A stretch of 64,000 nt of DNA from positions 115,451,741 through 115,515,740 of the forward strand of contig CM041465.1 in NCBI GenBank assembly GCA_023213395.1. Direction: 5' to 3'. Below the pieces are notes generated by a model that ran no database searches, was not told the origin of the DNA, and saw only the letters and a program-made list of their open reading frames with translations. Source of the DNA: Cycas panzhihuaensis. Taxonomy: Eukaryota; Cycadophyta. This document shows positions 9,428 to 20,215 of this stretch, piece by piece. How positions within the stretch are numbered: the first letter of the stretch is position 1; each line of letters starts with the position of its first letter. A program made the translations under genes and the position numbers.

Positions 9428-11141
9428 TTATGAGGGCTTGAGAGGTTTCTTGAGTCTAGCATAGATCTCAATAGCCTCGAGCGCTAAGCACTTCGCGATA
9501 GTAGAGTTACATGTAGTCGCCTCCATCTTAAGGACTTCTACATGGACTTTAGGGCGAAGTGCATTAACGAAGAGGTCCCTCTTCAATTCCTTGGGCAACG
9601 TAGCCTTAGTGGAATGAAGAAGGTCATGAAACCACTGCACAAAGTCATGATTCATCTCATTGTGACCTTATTTGAGAGATAGAAGAGATTTCATTCCACT
9701 TTCAAATGGGCGAGCAACATCAAAATAATTAATGAACTCATCCACAAGTTGTCGGAACGAGAAAATGGAAAGAGTTGGAAGGCAATAAAACCATTTAAGG
9801 GCATCACCTTGTAAAGATCGAGGGAATAATTTCATTAAGATGTGGTCATAGGCCCAGTAATTAATACACGCCATAGAGAAACTATGGACGTGCTCCGCTG
9901 AGTCTTGCGATGAAGTTCTGTCGAACTTAGGAACTTTGGGAGGATGAGGTGGTAAATTGGTTCTTAATGCTTCAATAGATAGTGGTGTCAATCGATAATC
10001 CATGAAGGGGCATGCCCTTGCATGGACTGTAGGATCAACAAATGAAGTAGGAGGTAAAGAGCAAGGAACATATGGGGGTGATAAACCCATCCCTCCTTGA
10101 GGAGGTGCCCCTTGCTGGAAAGGGACTTAAGGATAAGTGCCTTGAAAGGGAGCTGGGTTCCCTTGTAAAGGCGCACTGTGAGAGGCTATGCTGGATGGTG
10201 GAAAAGAAGGGTATAGGACCTGGTTTTGTATATATGGTCTACCCGTAGGTGGTGCAACCCCATATGGATGTAGCAGGTCTACCCCATAAGCTGGAAGGTG
10301 GTTTCCTTTACCCTGACCCTAAGGTTGAGAGGTATAACCTGGGGGGAATATAAAGAGAAGAATCATTAGGTTGGTTTTAGGGATATGTGAGAGCAGATCC
10401 CACTTGACTAGCGGTAGTAATGTTGGTAGGACCTTTAGGCCTGCTAGGAAATGCATATGCCACATTGGGAGGTGGCACATTCGCTTGACTCAGAAAAGGT
10501 ATACTAACCCCAAGCTGGGAGAAAGATATACCGTGAGAGGGTCCTAAAGAACTAGGACCATGACGAGGAATAAAAGGTACAACATTCATCCCCAAGGTTG
10601 GTGTAGGAACAGAATGAGATGAATGTGTAGGAACAAACGGGTTACTCGTTGTGGGAGAAGCTGGTGCAAATGAAGAAGGTAGGACATGAGTAGATGAAGA
10701 AGATGCTCCACCATATAAAACATCTTCAAACCACCTAGGACATGATTGAGGATGAGCCGCTCAAAAGCACTTGCTAATAGCTTCAACCACGTGAGTGGGA
10801 GGGGTATCTACGCAGTCATAAGAGGTGGATGGGACCTCGAATGATATAGACCCCTTAGGGCACTCCTCATAAGAATCACTAACTGGGTGGTGAACCTCAA
10901 GAGGAGATGGGTCTTCTACCGTATGAGTAGAAGGATGGATGTTAAGGGGATGATGTTGATCACCTGGGTAGTAAATAGGATCGTCACCCTCTTGGGTGGA
11001 TCTTGGAATGGATGCTGGGAACTCATGAGTTCCTGAGCCAAAGGCATGATAGGCCCAATCAGAAGGGTATCCTTCCATGGTCAAATCAAAATCTGATGAT
11101 GAAAGAGGATGATACCCATGATCTTCTAACAATGGAGGCAA
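9428..11141 (-). pseudogene. gag, copy A
   Basis: Gag forms the particle that packages the element RNA. The likely start is the ATG at 11141 (MPPLLEDHGYHPL), shared with copy B at 49248. A Pro/Ser-rich region follows. The plant retrotransposon gag core is at 9668-10090: PPHPPKVPKFDRTSSQD, AYDHILMKLFPRSLQGDALKWF, then FRQLVDEFINYF. At 9428-9655 comes HDLLHSTKATLPKELKRDLFVNAL, the end of the core. At least three stops or frameshifts divide it. Confidence 0.85.
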
Positions 11142-11317
11142 ACCACGTAGGCAATGAGAGAAGCATCACATATAAAGCCTGCTAACATTTTAGAAGAAGG
11201 AAAGGGCCACAAGGAGTGCATGTTGGGGGCTGGTCAATGAAGGAGATAAAGTGGAAGGAACCACTAGAAGGTAGTAATATCAATAGGAAGGGATGAGAAC
11301 TAGCTGCCTTATTGGCA

Positions 11318-11338
11318 AGTCCCAAGTATAGTCACTAG
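11318..11338 (-). other. putative primer binding site, copy A
   Basis: Directly inside the 5' LTR the minus strand reads CTAGTGACTATACTTGGGAC. Copy B has CTAGTGACCATACTGGGGAC at the same place. The position is right for a tRNA primer site and the shape recalls TGGCGACTCNACTGGGGA-type sites of related plant elements. In both copies the expected TGG reads TAG, so the tRNA is not assigned. Confidence 0.4.
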
Positions 11339-12208
11339 TGGATGTGCATCTATGGGATAATCACCTAGCAGAGTAGGAATAGTGAGGATGATCAATAACA
11401 GTATCGAGGGTGTGGATAGAAACCTACAAGCAAAGTGAGTACCACACAGGGTGCCCCATACACCAGAGCATGAGTTTGGGACTTGCGGATGATACCCAAC
11501 TACCTGAGAGTGGTTGCCCACCTCAAAGAGGAAGGGGGAAGGTGAGGGAGGTAGCCTGGATAGACTTAAGAGAAAAGTTCTCCCACCCTTGGATGGTCAG
11601 AAGGGGAGGAAGAGAATCCTTAAAGGTTTCCCTATGACAGAGGGAAACAAGCAGGAGCAAGGTAGGCAATAGCCTACAGTGCAGCTAGGATCTTCTCAGT
11701 TATTTGGCCAAGCAAATAGAGCTGAGAAGAGGAGAATGGAGTAGGAGTGGGCAGTAATCCTAAAACCTCCCTTAATGGTTCAACTAAGAAGGCGAGGGTG
11801 ATAAGGCGTGTGCAAGCAAACAAAATCAAACAAGAAAAACAAGCCAAAAAGAGCGAGGATTGGGTTTGCAAGCTGAGGAAAAGGCGAAGCAAAAATCTCC
11901 TAAAGTCCTTTCCCTAAGTGAATGTGGTGTGTGAAGTGAAAACATATATTGTGAGTAAAAGATGTTAGTTTCCTTTTCTCTTTTATGTTTGACCTATTTA
12001 ACTAATGCATAAACCATAACTAAAAGTGCAAAAAGGAAAGTGAGGCCTAGAGAAAGAAGTACATACCCGGGAGGGTAGTGGCTGATAGGATACCTCGTCC
12101 ATGTGTCATATACATCCAGATCTAAGTGCTTAACACCTTTGCGAGAGCACCATGGCAACCTACACATGCACAAACCTATCCCTTCCAAGAAGGGGCTGCA
12201 AGAGATAA

Positions 12209-12209
<1 letters not shown>

Positions 12210-12255
<46 letters not shown>
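12210..12255. repeat. (TA)n microsatellite in LTR of copy A
   Basis: About 23 TA units lie between CCAAGAAGGGGCTGCAAGAG and TGCAAGTATTT. The equivalent place in copy B LTRs has only short ATATATG/CAAATATATAA sequence, so the run expanded within the element. Confidence 0.95.
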
Positions 12256-12258
<3 letters not shown>

Positions 12259-13313
12259 AGTATTTATAAGTGCTATTAATATTAGAATGTTAGAGAAAGA
12301 TAATTGCTACAATAAACTCTACAAAGCGTCTCTTAAACAAGGCTAGACATCAAGTGAAATGGTGTAAGGGAAGCCTCAGGATGGCTAACCCTCCACTGAA
12401 ATCTCCACACGACTCATAGACACAGTAAGGTAGCGGGTAAAAGCCGCTTAGGATATCCAAAGATGCCAAAGGGAAAGCAACAAAGTGTTGAGAGGTAAGC
12501 AGGACATGGAGTCACTATGGGTAGCAATTTGGTGCCTAAACCCTTGCTAATAAGGACAAGGGGTTCCCAACAACATAGGGGACTCTACAAGGGTCCAAAC
12601 GAGAGGCGAGTAGGCCTAAAATCAGCGCAACAAGTGGCTGCATATGTTGACAATCTAGCGCTAGCCTAGGGCTCAATCTCTCCTAATAATCTCAAGAAGA
12701 ACATGGGATGAGCGAAGAGAAGGTGGGAAGGCATTACCCTTAGATAGAAGGACTGAAAGGGGGGTTACCCCACCTTACTCTCTTCACCCAGCCTTAGGGC
12801 TCTTCTCTCACTGTTCTCTTGAAGAAAACCAGCGGAGGGAAGGTGGAGCTAAGAAGCAACGGGCAAGATACAATGGAAAGACAACTTTTCAATGGTGAAA
12901 ACTAAAGGAAATAAGTAAATAAAGCAAGAAATAGGTCCAAACGGGGAGTAACTCACCAGAAAATGAAAGAAAGGAGTTGGTAAGACCTGCTGGGTGGATG
13001 TATGATATACCTGGGCTTGCTAACAGTAAGAAGGAGGGCCCCTGTAGGGGTTTGCAGGAGGCAAATCCAATAGATAGCTAAAAGGAGTAATACTGGGCGA
13101 GTTGTGGAGGAATCAACACCAAAACCACTTGATAGAACCTAAAGAGAGGCTTCCCACCATGGAAGCAAAGAGTTGCAGGTGTGTCCTAGCCTAAGGTTGT
13201 AGGAAACACAGGCCTGCAGAAATACCTATGACAGAAGGAGCTAGAGAGTAGAAGTTCTTATCTTTGAGAGCAAAAAATGACCTAAGAGTCTTTCAAAATG
13301 ATGAGGGTTTCAA

Positions 13314-13366
13314 TACTTATACCCACCCCATCCCTAAAAGGGCTGAGGCGGATGCGAGGACACGTG
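13314..13366 (-). promoter_or_regulatory. LTR promoter: TATA box and upstream G-box, copy A
   Basis: Read on the minus strand, CACGTG (13361-13366) precedes TATAAGTA (13314-13321) by about 40 bp. The same order is seen in the solo LTR (CACGTG 16401, TATTTAAG 16466) and in the 3' LTR of copy B (CACGTG 36895, TATAAATA 36818). CACGTG is the core of plant G-box and ABA-response elements, so stress-responsive transcription is a guess that fits. Confidence 0.5.
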
Positions 13367-13968
13367 GCAATTTTATAGAAAAAGTGAAAATTGCCACGAC
13401 AATTTTTAAAGAACAATTTATGATAGTCACATCATGCAGAAACTTTAATGACTGCTTAAGTTTACAATGGTGCAAGACCAGAAAGCTAGAATGGCAAAGT
13501 TTTGGGTTCTGAGAGCTTTGGGAGGTGATGTGGTAGGCCTGGGAGGGGCTGGCCCTCCTATCTAGGTGGCTGAGACAGTCCAGAAAGCACTTGGACAGAG
13601 GTAGGCAAACATCAATAAGCAAAGATCCCAAAACAAAGTCAAGGCAGGGGCATGAATAGATCATACGAACCAAAAAAGGAACTGAAACCATGTGGAGATA
13701 GTGTGGAAGTTCATATAGTGCCATGGGGATGCCTACCTTGCAGAAAGGTAGGTCCCACTAGGTCGTCATAGGATCATGATATGACAGGCAGCATGAACAG
13801 GCAATAAAATGTAAAGTAATCATGCAAATGAAGCAAGTAGTCATGCAGAGAGGCAATACTTCTGTCAACTTTTCTAAAGAAATGGTACAAGTGAAAAGGA
13901 AGAAGTATACTTGAGCTTACCTGAGTCAACCTGTCCATATCCATTCTCGGTAGCTGGGAAATAGAAGT

Positions 13969-14359
13969 CTAGAAGGATGTGACAATAGAACTAGGTAAAA
14001 TAAAGCTTAAGACTACCTAAAATTAGTCCAATTCTCTTCTAACAGATATAATATGAGGGTGTAGGTTCATCAAAAGGAAATATAATACTCTAGCAGAGAG
14101 AAACAACCAACTTTAGGGTTGAAATCGTGAAAAAATAGGATTTTTCTTTTGTTTTCTTCAATAAAAATGGAGCTAGATTTTGTATGAGATTAAATAGGCG
14201 TGTAATCTATTGCATGAGGCTAGAATTAATTGGAACCTACTGCTCTTTGCTTCAAGACTACGCAATATTCAAAATTTTGGTAGAAATCTTGAAGAAAACT
14301 AAGCAAATAGACCTTTATTTATAAAAAATACTATAAAAAATACTAAATTAGGGCACACA
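13969..14359. other. unassigned AT-rich stretch
   Basis: It lies between the end of copy A and a copia-like primer site. It is probably interior sequence of the old minus-strand copia whose LTR follows, but I see no protein similarity. Confidence 0.3.
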
Positions 14360-14695
14360 TGGCTCTAATATCATGTTAAGAGCATTATGGTCTATCATTC
14401 ATGTGCTCTAATCATAAATATCAATTAAAATAACTACAATAAATAATGGAACATGCAAAATAAATAAAGCAATGTAAATGATGAAATTACGAGTGAATTT
14501 GTCACCATGTATGGCTCTCTTATAGGTAGAGCTTCCATATTAATCACCCAAATATGTGAGATACAAAGGTGTAGGGCATAATATATAGGCCATCTACTAA
14601 TAATTCAAGGTATATGATAGGACAACTAAATGACAAAGGAGGTAGACCTAACCTCAATATGAAACATCATTAACTTATATTAAGGGTCCCTTAAT

Positions 14696-14738
<43 letters not shown>

Positions 14739-15077
14739 TACATAAAATATTATGAAATGATGGTGCTATTATATTGTTTTAGTAAAGATGAATAATTATG
14801 GTAGAACAATGAGGTTAATTAAGTATGCATTAATTAACTCCATCTTGTTGTCACTTTTATACCCAAATACCTTAGATATTAGTGCCACCTAGATTCAGAT
14901 TTAGTTTATCAGTCCTTTAGAAGGACTATCCTCTCTCTTTTGGTCATATTTTAGGGTTGTGAGCACATAACTCTTTATCTTTCTTTAGAGCCTCTCATAA
15001 CTTAAAGGTGTTATATGATACTATGGGAAGAAGAATGTGAAATATCCTCATATTTTTAGGTGTTAGGTTCCATAACA
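14360..15077 (-). mobile_element. copia-like LTR with primer site (tentative)
   Basis: The minus strand of 14360-14373 reads TGATATTAGAGCCA, close to the tRNA-iMet primer site TGGTATCAGAGC. Immediately above it the sequence starts TGTTAAGAGC on the plus strand. A possible other end is ...GGTTCCATAACA at 15077, giving mirrored TGTTA/TAACA ends about 700 bp apart. No target duplication could be checked because copy A cut the element. A (TA)n run of 34 bp (14700-14733) lies inside. Confidence 0.4.
14700..14733. repeat. (TA)n microsatellite
   Basis: Seventeen TA units within the tentative copia LTR. Confidence 0.95.
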
Positions 15078-15479
15078 CCTCATTATTGGGACTATAAATA
15101 CACTTATCCTCTTCATTAAAATATTAAGTGAACAACATCATGAGCTTTGGCCATGGGAATATTAGATGAATATAACCTTCTTAAATTAACTCTATTTGCT
15201 TAATGTGACTTTGCACTCTTCTATATAATTTGAAGTATTTAAATCAACATAAGTTATGTTTCACCTTTATGTCAATGATGGTTAATATTTCTAGTAGAAA
15301 ATCAATCTTTTTATTTTAGAAATCTTTGTGATTAGGAAAATTTCACTCTTATTCTATGGAATTATTTATGAATGGCCAAGTAATTATGTAAGAAAGGGTT
15401 TAAAACACGAATTAGGCATGTGAAAATCTCAAGTTTTTATATTAGTAGGTGGTGTTAAGTTTTCCTTTACATGCTCTAA
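15078..15479 (-). other. probable decayed 3' part of old gypsy element
   Basis: The stretch continues the minus-strand RT remnant above it, so RNase H or INT sequence is expected, but I could not recognise any motif. It is AT-rich with stops in all frames. Confidence 0.3.
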
Positions 15480-15824
15480 GTTAATATAGGTTCCTTCCTT
15501 AGAGATTATATGACTAAGCATATTATCTTTTATTATTCCAAAGATTAATTTTTTAGATCTAGGGAGATGCTAAACTCTTTGTAGCTTTGAAACACCTACC
15601 TTAAGTGATGTAAGTGGTCATTTTATTTCTTAGAGTAGATAATTGTATTGTCAAAGTAGATGACTTTTATGAGTTTTAAAATCCCCTTGAATCTATAGTC
15701 CATAACACATTGAAATGTGGGTTTTATAATAATTAACCTAAAGGGTATTTTTTTGTAAGTAAAAGTTGCCTACATCATGGCGAATGTTGTTTTGTGCCTA
15801 TCTTCCTTTCTAACTAAGACCTGG
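15480..15824 (-). pseudogene. old gypsy RT, C-terminal half (split by solo LTR)
   Basis: Read on the minus strand from 15824: KEDRHKTTFA, then KIPFRL...PTFQCVMDY.FKGIL, a YFDN-type remnant of YVDD with IIYSKK, and DHLHHLR.VFQ. These match the second half of a Ty3-type RT (EDRHKTTF, MPFGL, YLDD, YSK, HLEHLR.VF). The N-terminal half is at 18559-19010. Together they show the solo LTR landed between the DGFSxYNQ motif and the EDRHKTTF motif. Several stops. Confidence 0.8.
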
Positions 15825-18553
15825 TATTTCCAACTTCTGGGAATGGATACAAAATTATCAACTCAGGTAAGTGTAGGTATGCTTCTTACCTTATCATGGC
15901 TTTCTTTTGAGATGAGTGTATGCTTGCATGTTGTGATCTCGTAGATGATCTTGTCTTCATCTACACTTACTCAGCCTATGACGACTATAGTAAGGGCACA
16001 TTCCCAGCGAGTGTGGCACCCCAATGGCCATTCCACTTCCTGCATTCTGCCCTACTCACTTTGAGATCCATTTGGCTCATGTCACCCCTGCCCGTGCAAT
16101 GACCCATCATTGTTTGGTTGACTTGTCACATCTTTTGAGTCATATTTTTGCTCCTCTTGACTTGTTTGTTGGCTCATCTACCCTTGGGTAGGTGTCTCAG
16201 CCCCCCATTAGCCTCTTTTGTCATTGGCCCATAGCCCAGGCTGGCTGTCTAGGCCAGATTTAGCTTCTGGTCATGTCCTGCAGCAAAATTTATGGTACCG
16301 CCACAAATTTCACGATATCGCAAAATTTGCAGCGGGACGACTGTTCAAGTCTGTTTTTAAAAAATCTGCCATGGCAATTTCGCATTTGTTATAAAATTGG
16401 CACGTGTTTCGTGACTGACTCACTACTAACTGTGCCCTAATCACTCATTTAGGGTTTAGGCTGGGTATTTAAGTCCTCTCTAAGCCACTTTTAGGATCTT
16501 TTGCTCAATTTTTGAATGCTTCTCAAGGAAAAATACCCTGTGCTCTGCTATTCCCTCTTGCTCCACTACTGCTATAGGACCTGCACCTCTCCTCTAGCAC
16601 CCAACTCTCCTTTGGTATGGCTAGGACATCTTCCCAGCCCTTCACATGCCTTAGAGAGGGCCCCTTTGGAGAGATCTCAGCATTTTCTTGCCCAGGCAGC
16701 CATCAAGCATCTTTAAAGTGTAGGTGTTTCCTTTAACTCCATTAGCAGGGGTTCCAAACCTACTGTTCCACAACTCTTTGGTAGATTTCTCAGCCTTCTT
16801 TCAGCAGCTCTTGACTGAGGCAAAAGCCTCCCTTCTCTTTCTTAGGTATTCATTCATTTAAGCTACTTTCTTGTCCAATTTATGCCCTATTTTGCTTGTT
16901 ATTTCTAGCTCTCCTTGCTTTGATCTTTGAAGGTTGCTCTTGCCTTGTTCTATGCTGTCTTATTTCTGCCATTAGAGCCTCCTTTCCTGTATTTCTTGCT
17001 CAAGATAATGGCAAAGAGGGGTTACATAGGATTTGGGTGAGAGCTGGGTGGATTCTGCACCACCTTCCATGCTCCTTAAGTGGCTTTTTGCCTCCCAAAC
17101 CTTCCCTTTTGCCCTGTGTTGCTCTTGGCAATCAAACAAGGGTTTGTTAGGCCATTTTTAGCCACTAAAATTAGTGTTGTCACTGATTGCAGTGTTGGTT
17201 TAAGGGCTTGCACCTTGATCCATGCAACTCACATAAGCCCCGGCTACTTGTCCTTTGCCCAACTCCTTCCCCGGCAACCTGGTTTGCTCCCCATAGCACC
17301 CTAGCTTGTTGTAGATCCTCTTGGGCTCTTTTCAACTCTTTTGCCTCTATTTCCAGCCCTCTTGCATAGCCTTACCCTCACTGCCTTATGGCTTCTTGAG
17401 GGAGAGTAGGGTTTGTTCCTTGCGGGAGGTGGGCCACTATGAGGCTTGCCGGTTTATTTATCTTTTACTTTGGTTATTTTCTGCTACAGTTTATTGTTGT
17501 AATATTGAATACTAACATGCATGTATTTAAGTTTATGCTTGCTTCATATGTACATGTATTACTAGGTTTCTCTATTGTGTGCTAGCACCCTTTCTTCGGA
17601 AAGGGGAATATTGTCATTTACTTACAGGTATTTGAAATACGCAAATGATCCATTCCTCTTTCTTCCTTCACGAGTAAGTGCTTCCATTTATCTTTTACTT
17701 TCGTATTTCATTTGTTGCTAGCATTTTGTTCTGTTCCTTTCCTTTCTTTGTACTTTAGTACTATTTTTGGGGAAGGTAAGAGAGCCCCACATTCCAGTCT
17801 ACCATAACCCTTCACGTCCATCGTGCCTTGTGGAGCAACGTCGAGTGCCTCGTGGGAATACTGTCACTTTGTCACGCCTCTATTCTGGGTACATACTCTT
17901 GCTCTACTCCTATCTCCTTTTTTTCTTTTGCATTTTGGTGCAATAGTAATTAGCTCATCAGAAAGAGAAAGGGAAATCAACCTTTGTCTTAGTTTATACT
18001 TTGTTTACTTTATCGCTTACATTTTATCTGCTATAGGAAAAGTCTTAGGAAGCCTTCCCTTTCACCTTTTCCCCCTTTTGCCTTGCAAACTTCCCTCTTG
18101 CTTCGTCCACTCGCCTTGCTCGATTAAGTTTACTTGCGTGCATCATGACTTTTCCTTTTGGTTATTTCTACATCCCTCTTAGTATTTTTTGCCTAGCCAG
18201 GTAACTGAACAGATCCCATTCGTAGGTCATTCATTTGCCTACCCTTTTCTCATTTCCCATTGCTCTAGGGAAACCCTTGAAGGGTTCTCTCCTTCCCCTT
18301 CTGGCCATCCAAGGGTGGGAGGATCCTTCCCTTAGGTCAACCTAGGCTAACCCTACGCCTCTTCTCTCCTTGTTTCAACTAGGGAACCACTTCCAGGTAG
18401 CTAGATTCCATTTACAGGTCCTGAACTCGCACTCTAGTGCGCGGGGCACCCTGTGTGGTGTTTGCCCTACTTGTAGGTCTTTTCTCAATTGTGTCACCGA
18501 CTGCTTTTATCATTCCTACTTAGTTAGGTAGCTATCCCGTAGATGCACATCTA
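15825..18553 (+). repeat. solo LTR of the Tat-like family, plus orientation
   Basis: The 2729-bp sequence is the reverse of the copy A and B LTRs. It starts TATTTCC...GGGAATGGATAC (ancestral TGTTTCC), continues AACTCAGGTAAG...GGTATGCTTC, and ends with ...GGGGCACCCTGTGTGGT... and GTAGATGCACATCTA. It is flanked by CCTGG (15820-15824) and CTTGG (18554-18558), a target duplication with one change. No internal region is present, so LTR-LTR recombination removed it. Frames at 15920-18182 inside it are not genes. Confidence 0.85.
16401..16473 (+). promoter_or_regulatory. LTR promoter: G-box and TATA-like box in solo LTR
   Basis: CACGTG at 16401-16406 is followed about 60 bp later by TATTTAAG (16466-16473), in the orientation of the LTR. 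The 24-bp palindrome (16305-16328) lies 138 bp upstream of the TATA-like box. Confidence 0.45.
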
Positions 18554-18558
18554 CTTGG

Positions 18559-19010
18559 TTATACCTAGAGAACCCATCCAACAATGATATTATTTTGTAC
18601 CTAGTGGATACTTATAAATTTTTCTCCATTCTAGATAAGAGGTAATTGTTTTGAAATGATTATTTATTTGGGTTACAAAAGTCCACATAGTGTTGGATAT
18701 CCCCAGTTTTTTTTTCTAACTAGCACTAAGTTGGCCACCCATGCTTGAGTAACCCATTGAGAATATGATACTAACATCTTTAAATGTTTGTACCTCTTTC
18801 CAAACCATGTCCCTTATCTTGAGATTAACTAGTCTATACATTTGCTTGAAAGATTTAATCCCATGTTTTATAAGAATAACATGATATATTAATTAGGAGC
18901 TAAAAATATTTAGGTCATTGGATGGAGAAGCAAAATCATCCTAGTATTCTTTACAAAGAGAAATAATCCATTTTATTTCCTCCTTAGAATATGCCTTACT
19001 ATCAAAATTA
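18559..19010 (-). pseudogene. old gypsy RT, N-terminal half
   Basis: From high to low coordinates the minus strand gives KAYSKEEIKWIISLCKEY.DDFA, then HVILIKHGIKSFKQMYRLV, a TQAWVANLVLVRKK-like block, and SLLDGFSRYNQ ending at the solo LTR. These are the entry segment and first catalytic region of a Ty3-type RT. The join to 15824 is in register apart from the target duplication. Confidence 0.82.
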
Positions 19011-19419
19011 TCTTTAGGTCTTTCTTTGTTATATTATTATAGGAGATGTTATGGTCTAAGGCTCTTTTAGAGGATTTTATTTTTGATTTTTTCAACTTAG
19101 AGGAATCATTAATATCAAATAAGGATTCTAATGAGACTACACCTTTTGGGATTTTATTTATTCATAATTAGAATACCTTTGTCTATAATAGGAATTTTGG
19201 GATCTTCTCATCATCTTCAAACACCTACCAATGTTGTATATTAATCTAGTATGGAGGCTCTTCCAATGATCTCTACTACATATTATTCTTTCCCTTAATT
19301 AAAGTTACTCTCAAGAGAAGATCTAACCACTACTAATGAATTTATAAATTAGTAATCTTCTCTAGGTATATGCTTAATATTAAAGCCAAAAAACTATTGA
19401 GGAGATCCTATACTTACAA

Positions 19420-19700
19420 TCATAACATTTCAATCTTTCACATTTGGTAGAGCATAGTTCCCTCACTTGATGTACTACTAACTTAGAAACCCTATGGGCT
19501 TGCATCAATCCAGCCTTCATTCTCTTTACCTTTTAAAGGTGGAATAGTAGAGCCTTATATTCAATAATGTTATTAGTATATTTAAATTTAAACTTATAAG
19601 AGAAAGGATAAATTTATCCTATTGGAGATTTAAGCATAATTCTAGCTCTTACTCTTGATTTAGACCTAGCTCCATTAAAGCATAGAGTCCAAATCTAGCT
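19420..19700 (-). pseudogene. RNase H placed upstream of RT in old gypsy element
   Basis: The minus strand reads WTLCFNGARSKS, then a PIG.IYPFSYKFKFKYTNNIIEYKAL segment and KLVVHQV. This matches the WxLYFDGARSKxG...TNNxAEYEALL...ELVVxQV pattern of archaeal-type RNase H. The first Asp is Asn (FNGA). It stands above, and therefore upstream of, the RT at 18559-19010, with PR further upstream. The order PR-RNase H-RT occurs, from memory, in some plant Tat-related elements. The stretch between it and RT (19011-19419) is a decayed linker. Confidence 0.8.
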
Positions 19701-19869
19701 ATATATTTTTATTTCAATTTGGTACTCTTCTTTACCATCTATGGGAAACCCATTCTCTATATTAGATAGGGTATTATAGGTCTTGAATCCATTAGGAATA
19801 AAAGAACAACCAAAAAATATCCCCTCCTTTAACAAGGAATGGTTTAAATGTCTTTCTTCTTTAAAAAGA

Positions 19870-20215
19870 GGGATCAAATCCTTTCACACTAGGAATTCAA
19901 TAGTACCCATTCTGATGTTGAGCATAACCCCTATTTTCTTCCCAATTTACTCCTAATAATAGAGCATAAATTGGTAGCATATTCACCACCATTATTGAGA
20001 TCATAACTTCCACCTTTGGATATGCCATAAGGTTGACAACTAAATTGTTGACTTATTTGACTATGGACATAGTTTTGAATTCTAAAGCTCTAATTAGTTG
20101 CTCTACTTTGAAGCATTCTAGTCCTAGAGCTTGAATTATAGCATAATACATTACATTATCTAATGCTTTAGTGTCTAGAATATAATTACGAAGTATAAAT
20201 TCATTATGCAAGTTT
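19870..20215 (-). pseudogene. old gypsy retropepsin
   Basis: Minus strand: ILDTKALDNVMYYAIIQALGL, then LVVNLMAYPKVEVMISIMVV, then a PIYALLLGVNW block. It matches retropepsin with the active-site triad plus NVMP and a C-terminal LLG(R)xW. The active site reads Asp-Thr-Lys-Ala (20164-20175) where Asp-Thr-Gly-Ala is required. Confidence 0.65.

Larger units (their letters stand above)
1..13963 (-). mobile_element. Tat-like Ty3/gypsy retrotransposon, copy A (3' end off window)
   Basis: The element runs from high to low coordinates: 5' LTR (11339-13963), primer site, gag, PR, linker, RT, RNase H, INT, an opposite-strand gene (1885-3800) and a second RNase H (285-668). The polypurine tract and 3' LTR lie left of position 1. 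Tat assignment rests on known traits of that lineage: great length, a second archaeal-type RNase H and an extra antisense reading frame between INT and the 3' LTR. The five bases after the LTR are GAAGT; the partner duplication is outside the window. Every domain is recognisable, but stops and frameshifts make the copy non-autonomous. Confidence 0.85.
11339..13963 (-). repeat. 5' LTR, copy A
   Basis: The LTR is 2625 bp. On the plus strand it starts TGGATGTGCATC and ends GTAGCTGGGAAATA, matching the LTR ends of copies B and C (TGGA...AAACA). The terminal CA has become TA, as in the 5' LTR of copy B. It holds a (TA)n run, a minus-strand TATA box and a degenerate copy of the 24-bp palindrome (13440-13463). 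Short frames inside it (11410-11637, 13264-13512, 13317-13724) are not genes. Confidence 0.88.

Noticed and set aside
12361-12900. Possible tRNA or small RNA genes in the GC-richer LTR parts
   Set aside because: No B-box-like GGTTCGANTCC or cloverleaf was seen; the sequence repeats in every LTR of the family.
15920-18182. Seven plus-strand frames of 60-119 codons that could be read as a gene cluster
   Set aside because: They lie entirely inside the solo LTR, have no shared domains and are not conserved in the LTRs of copies A-C.
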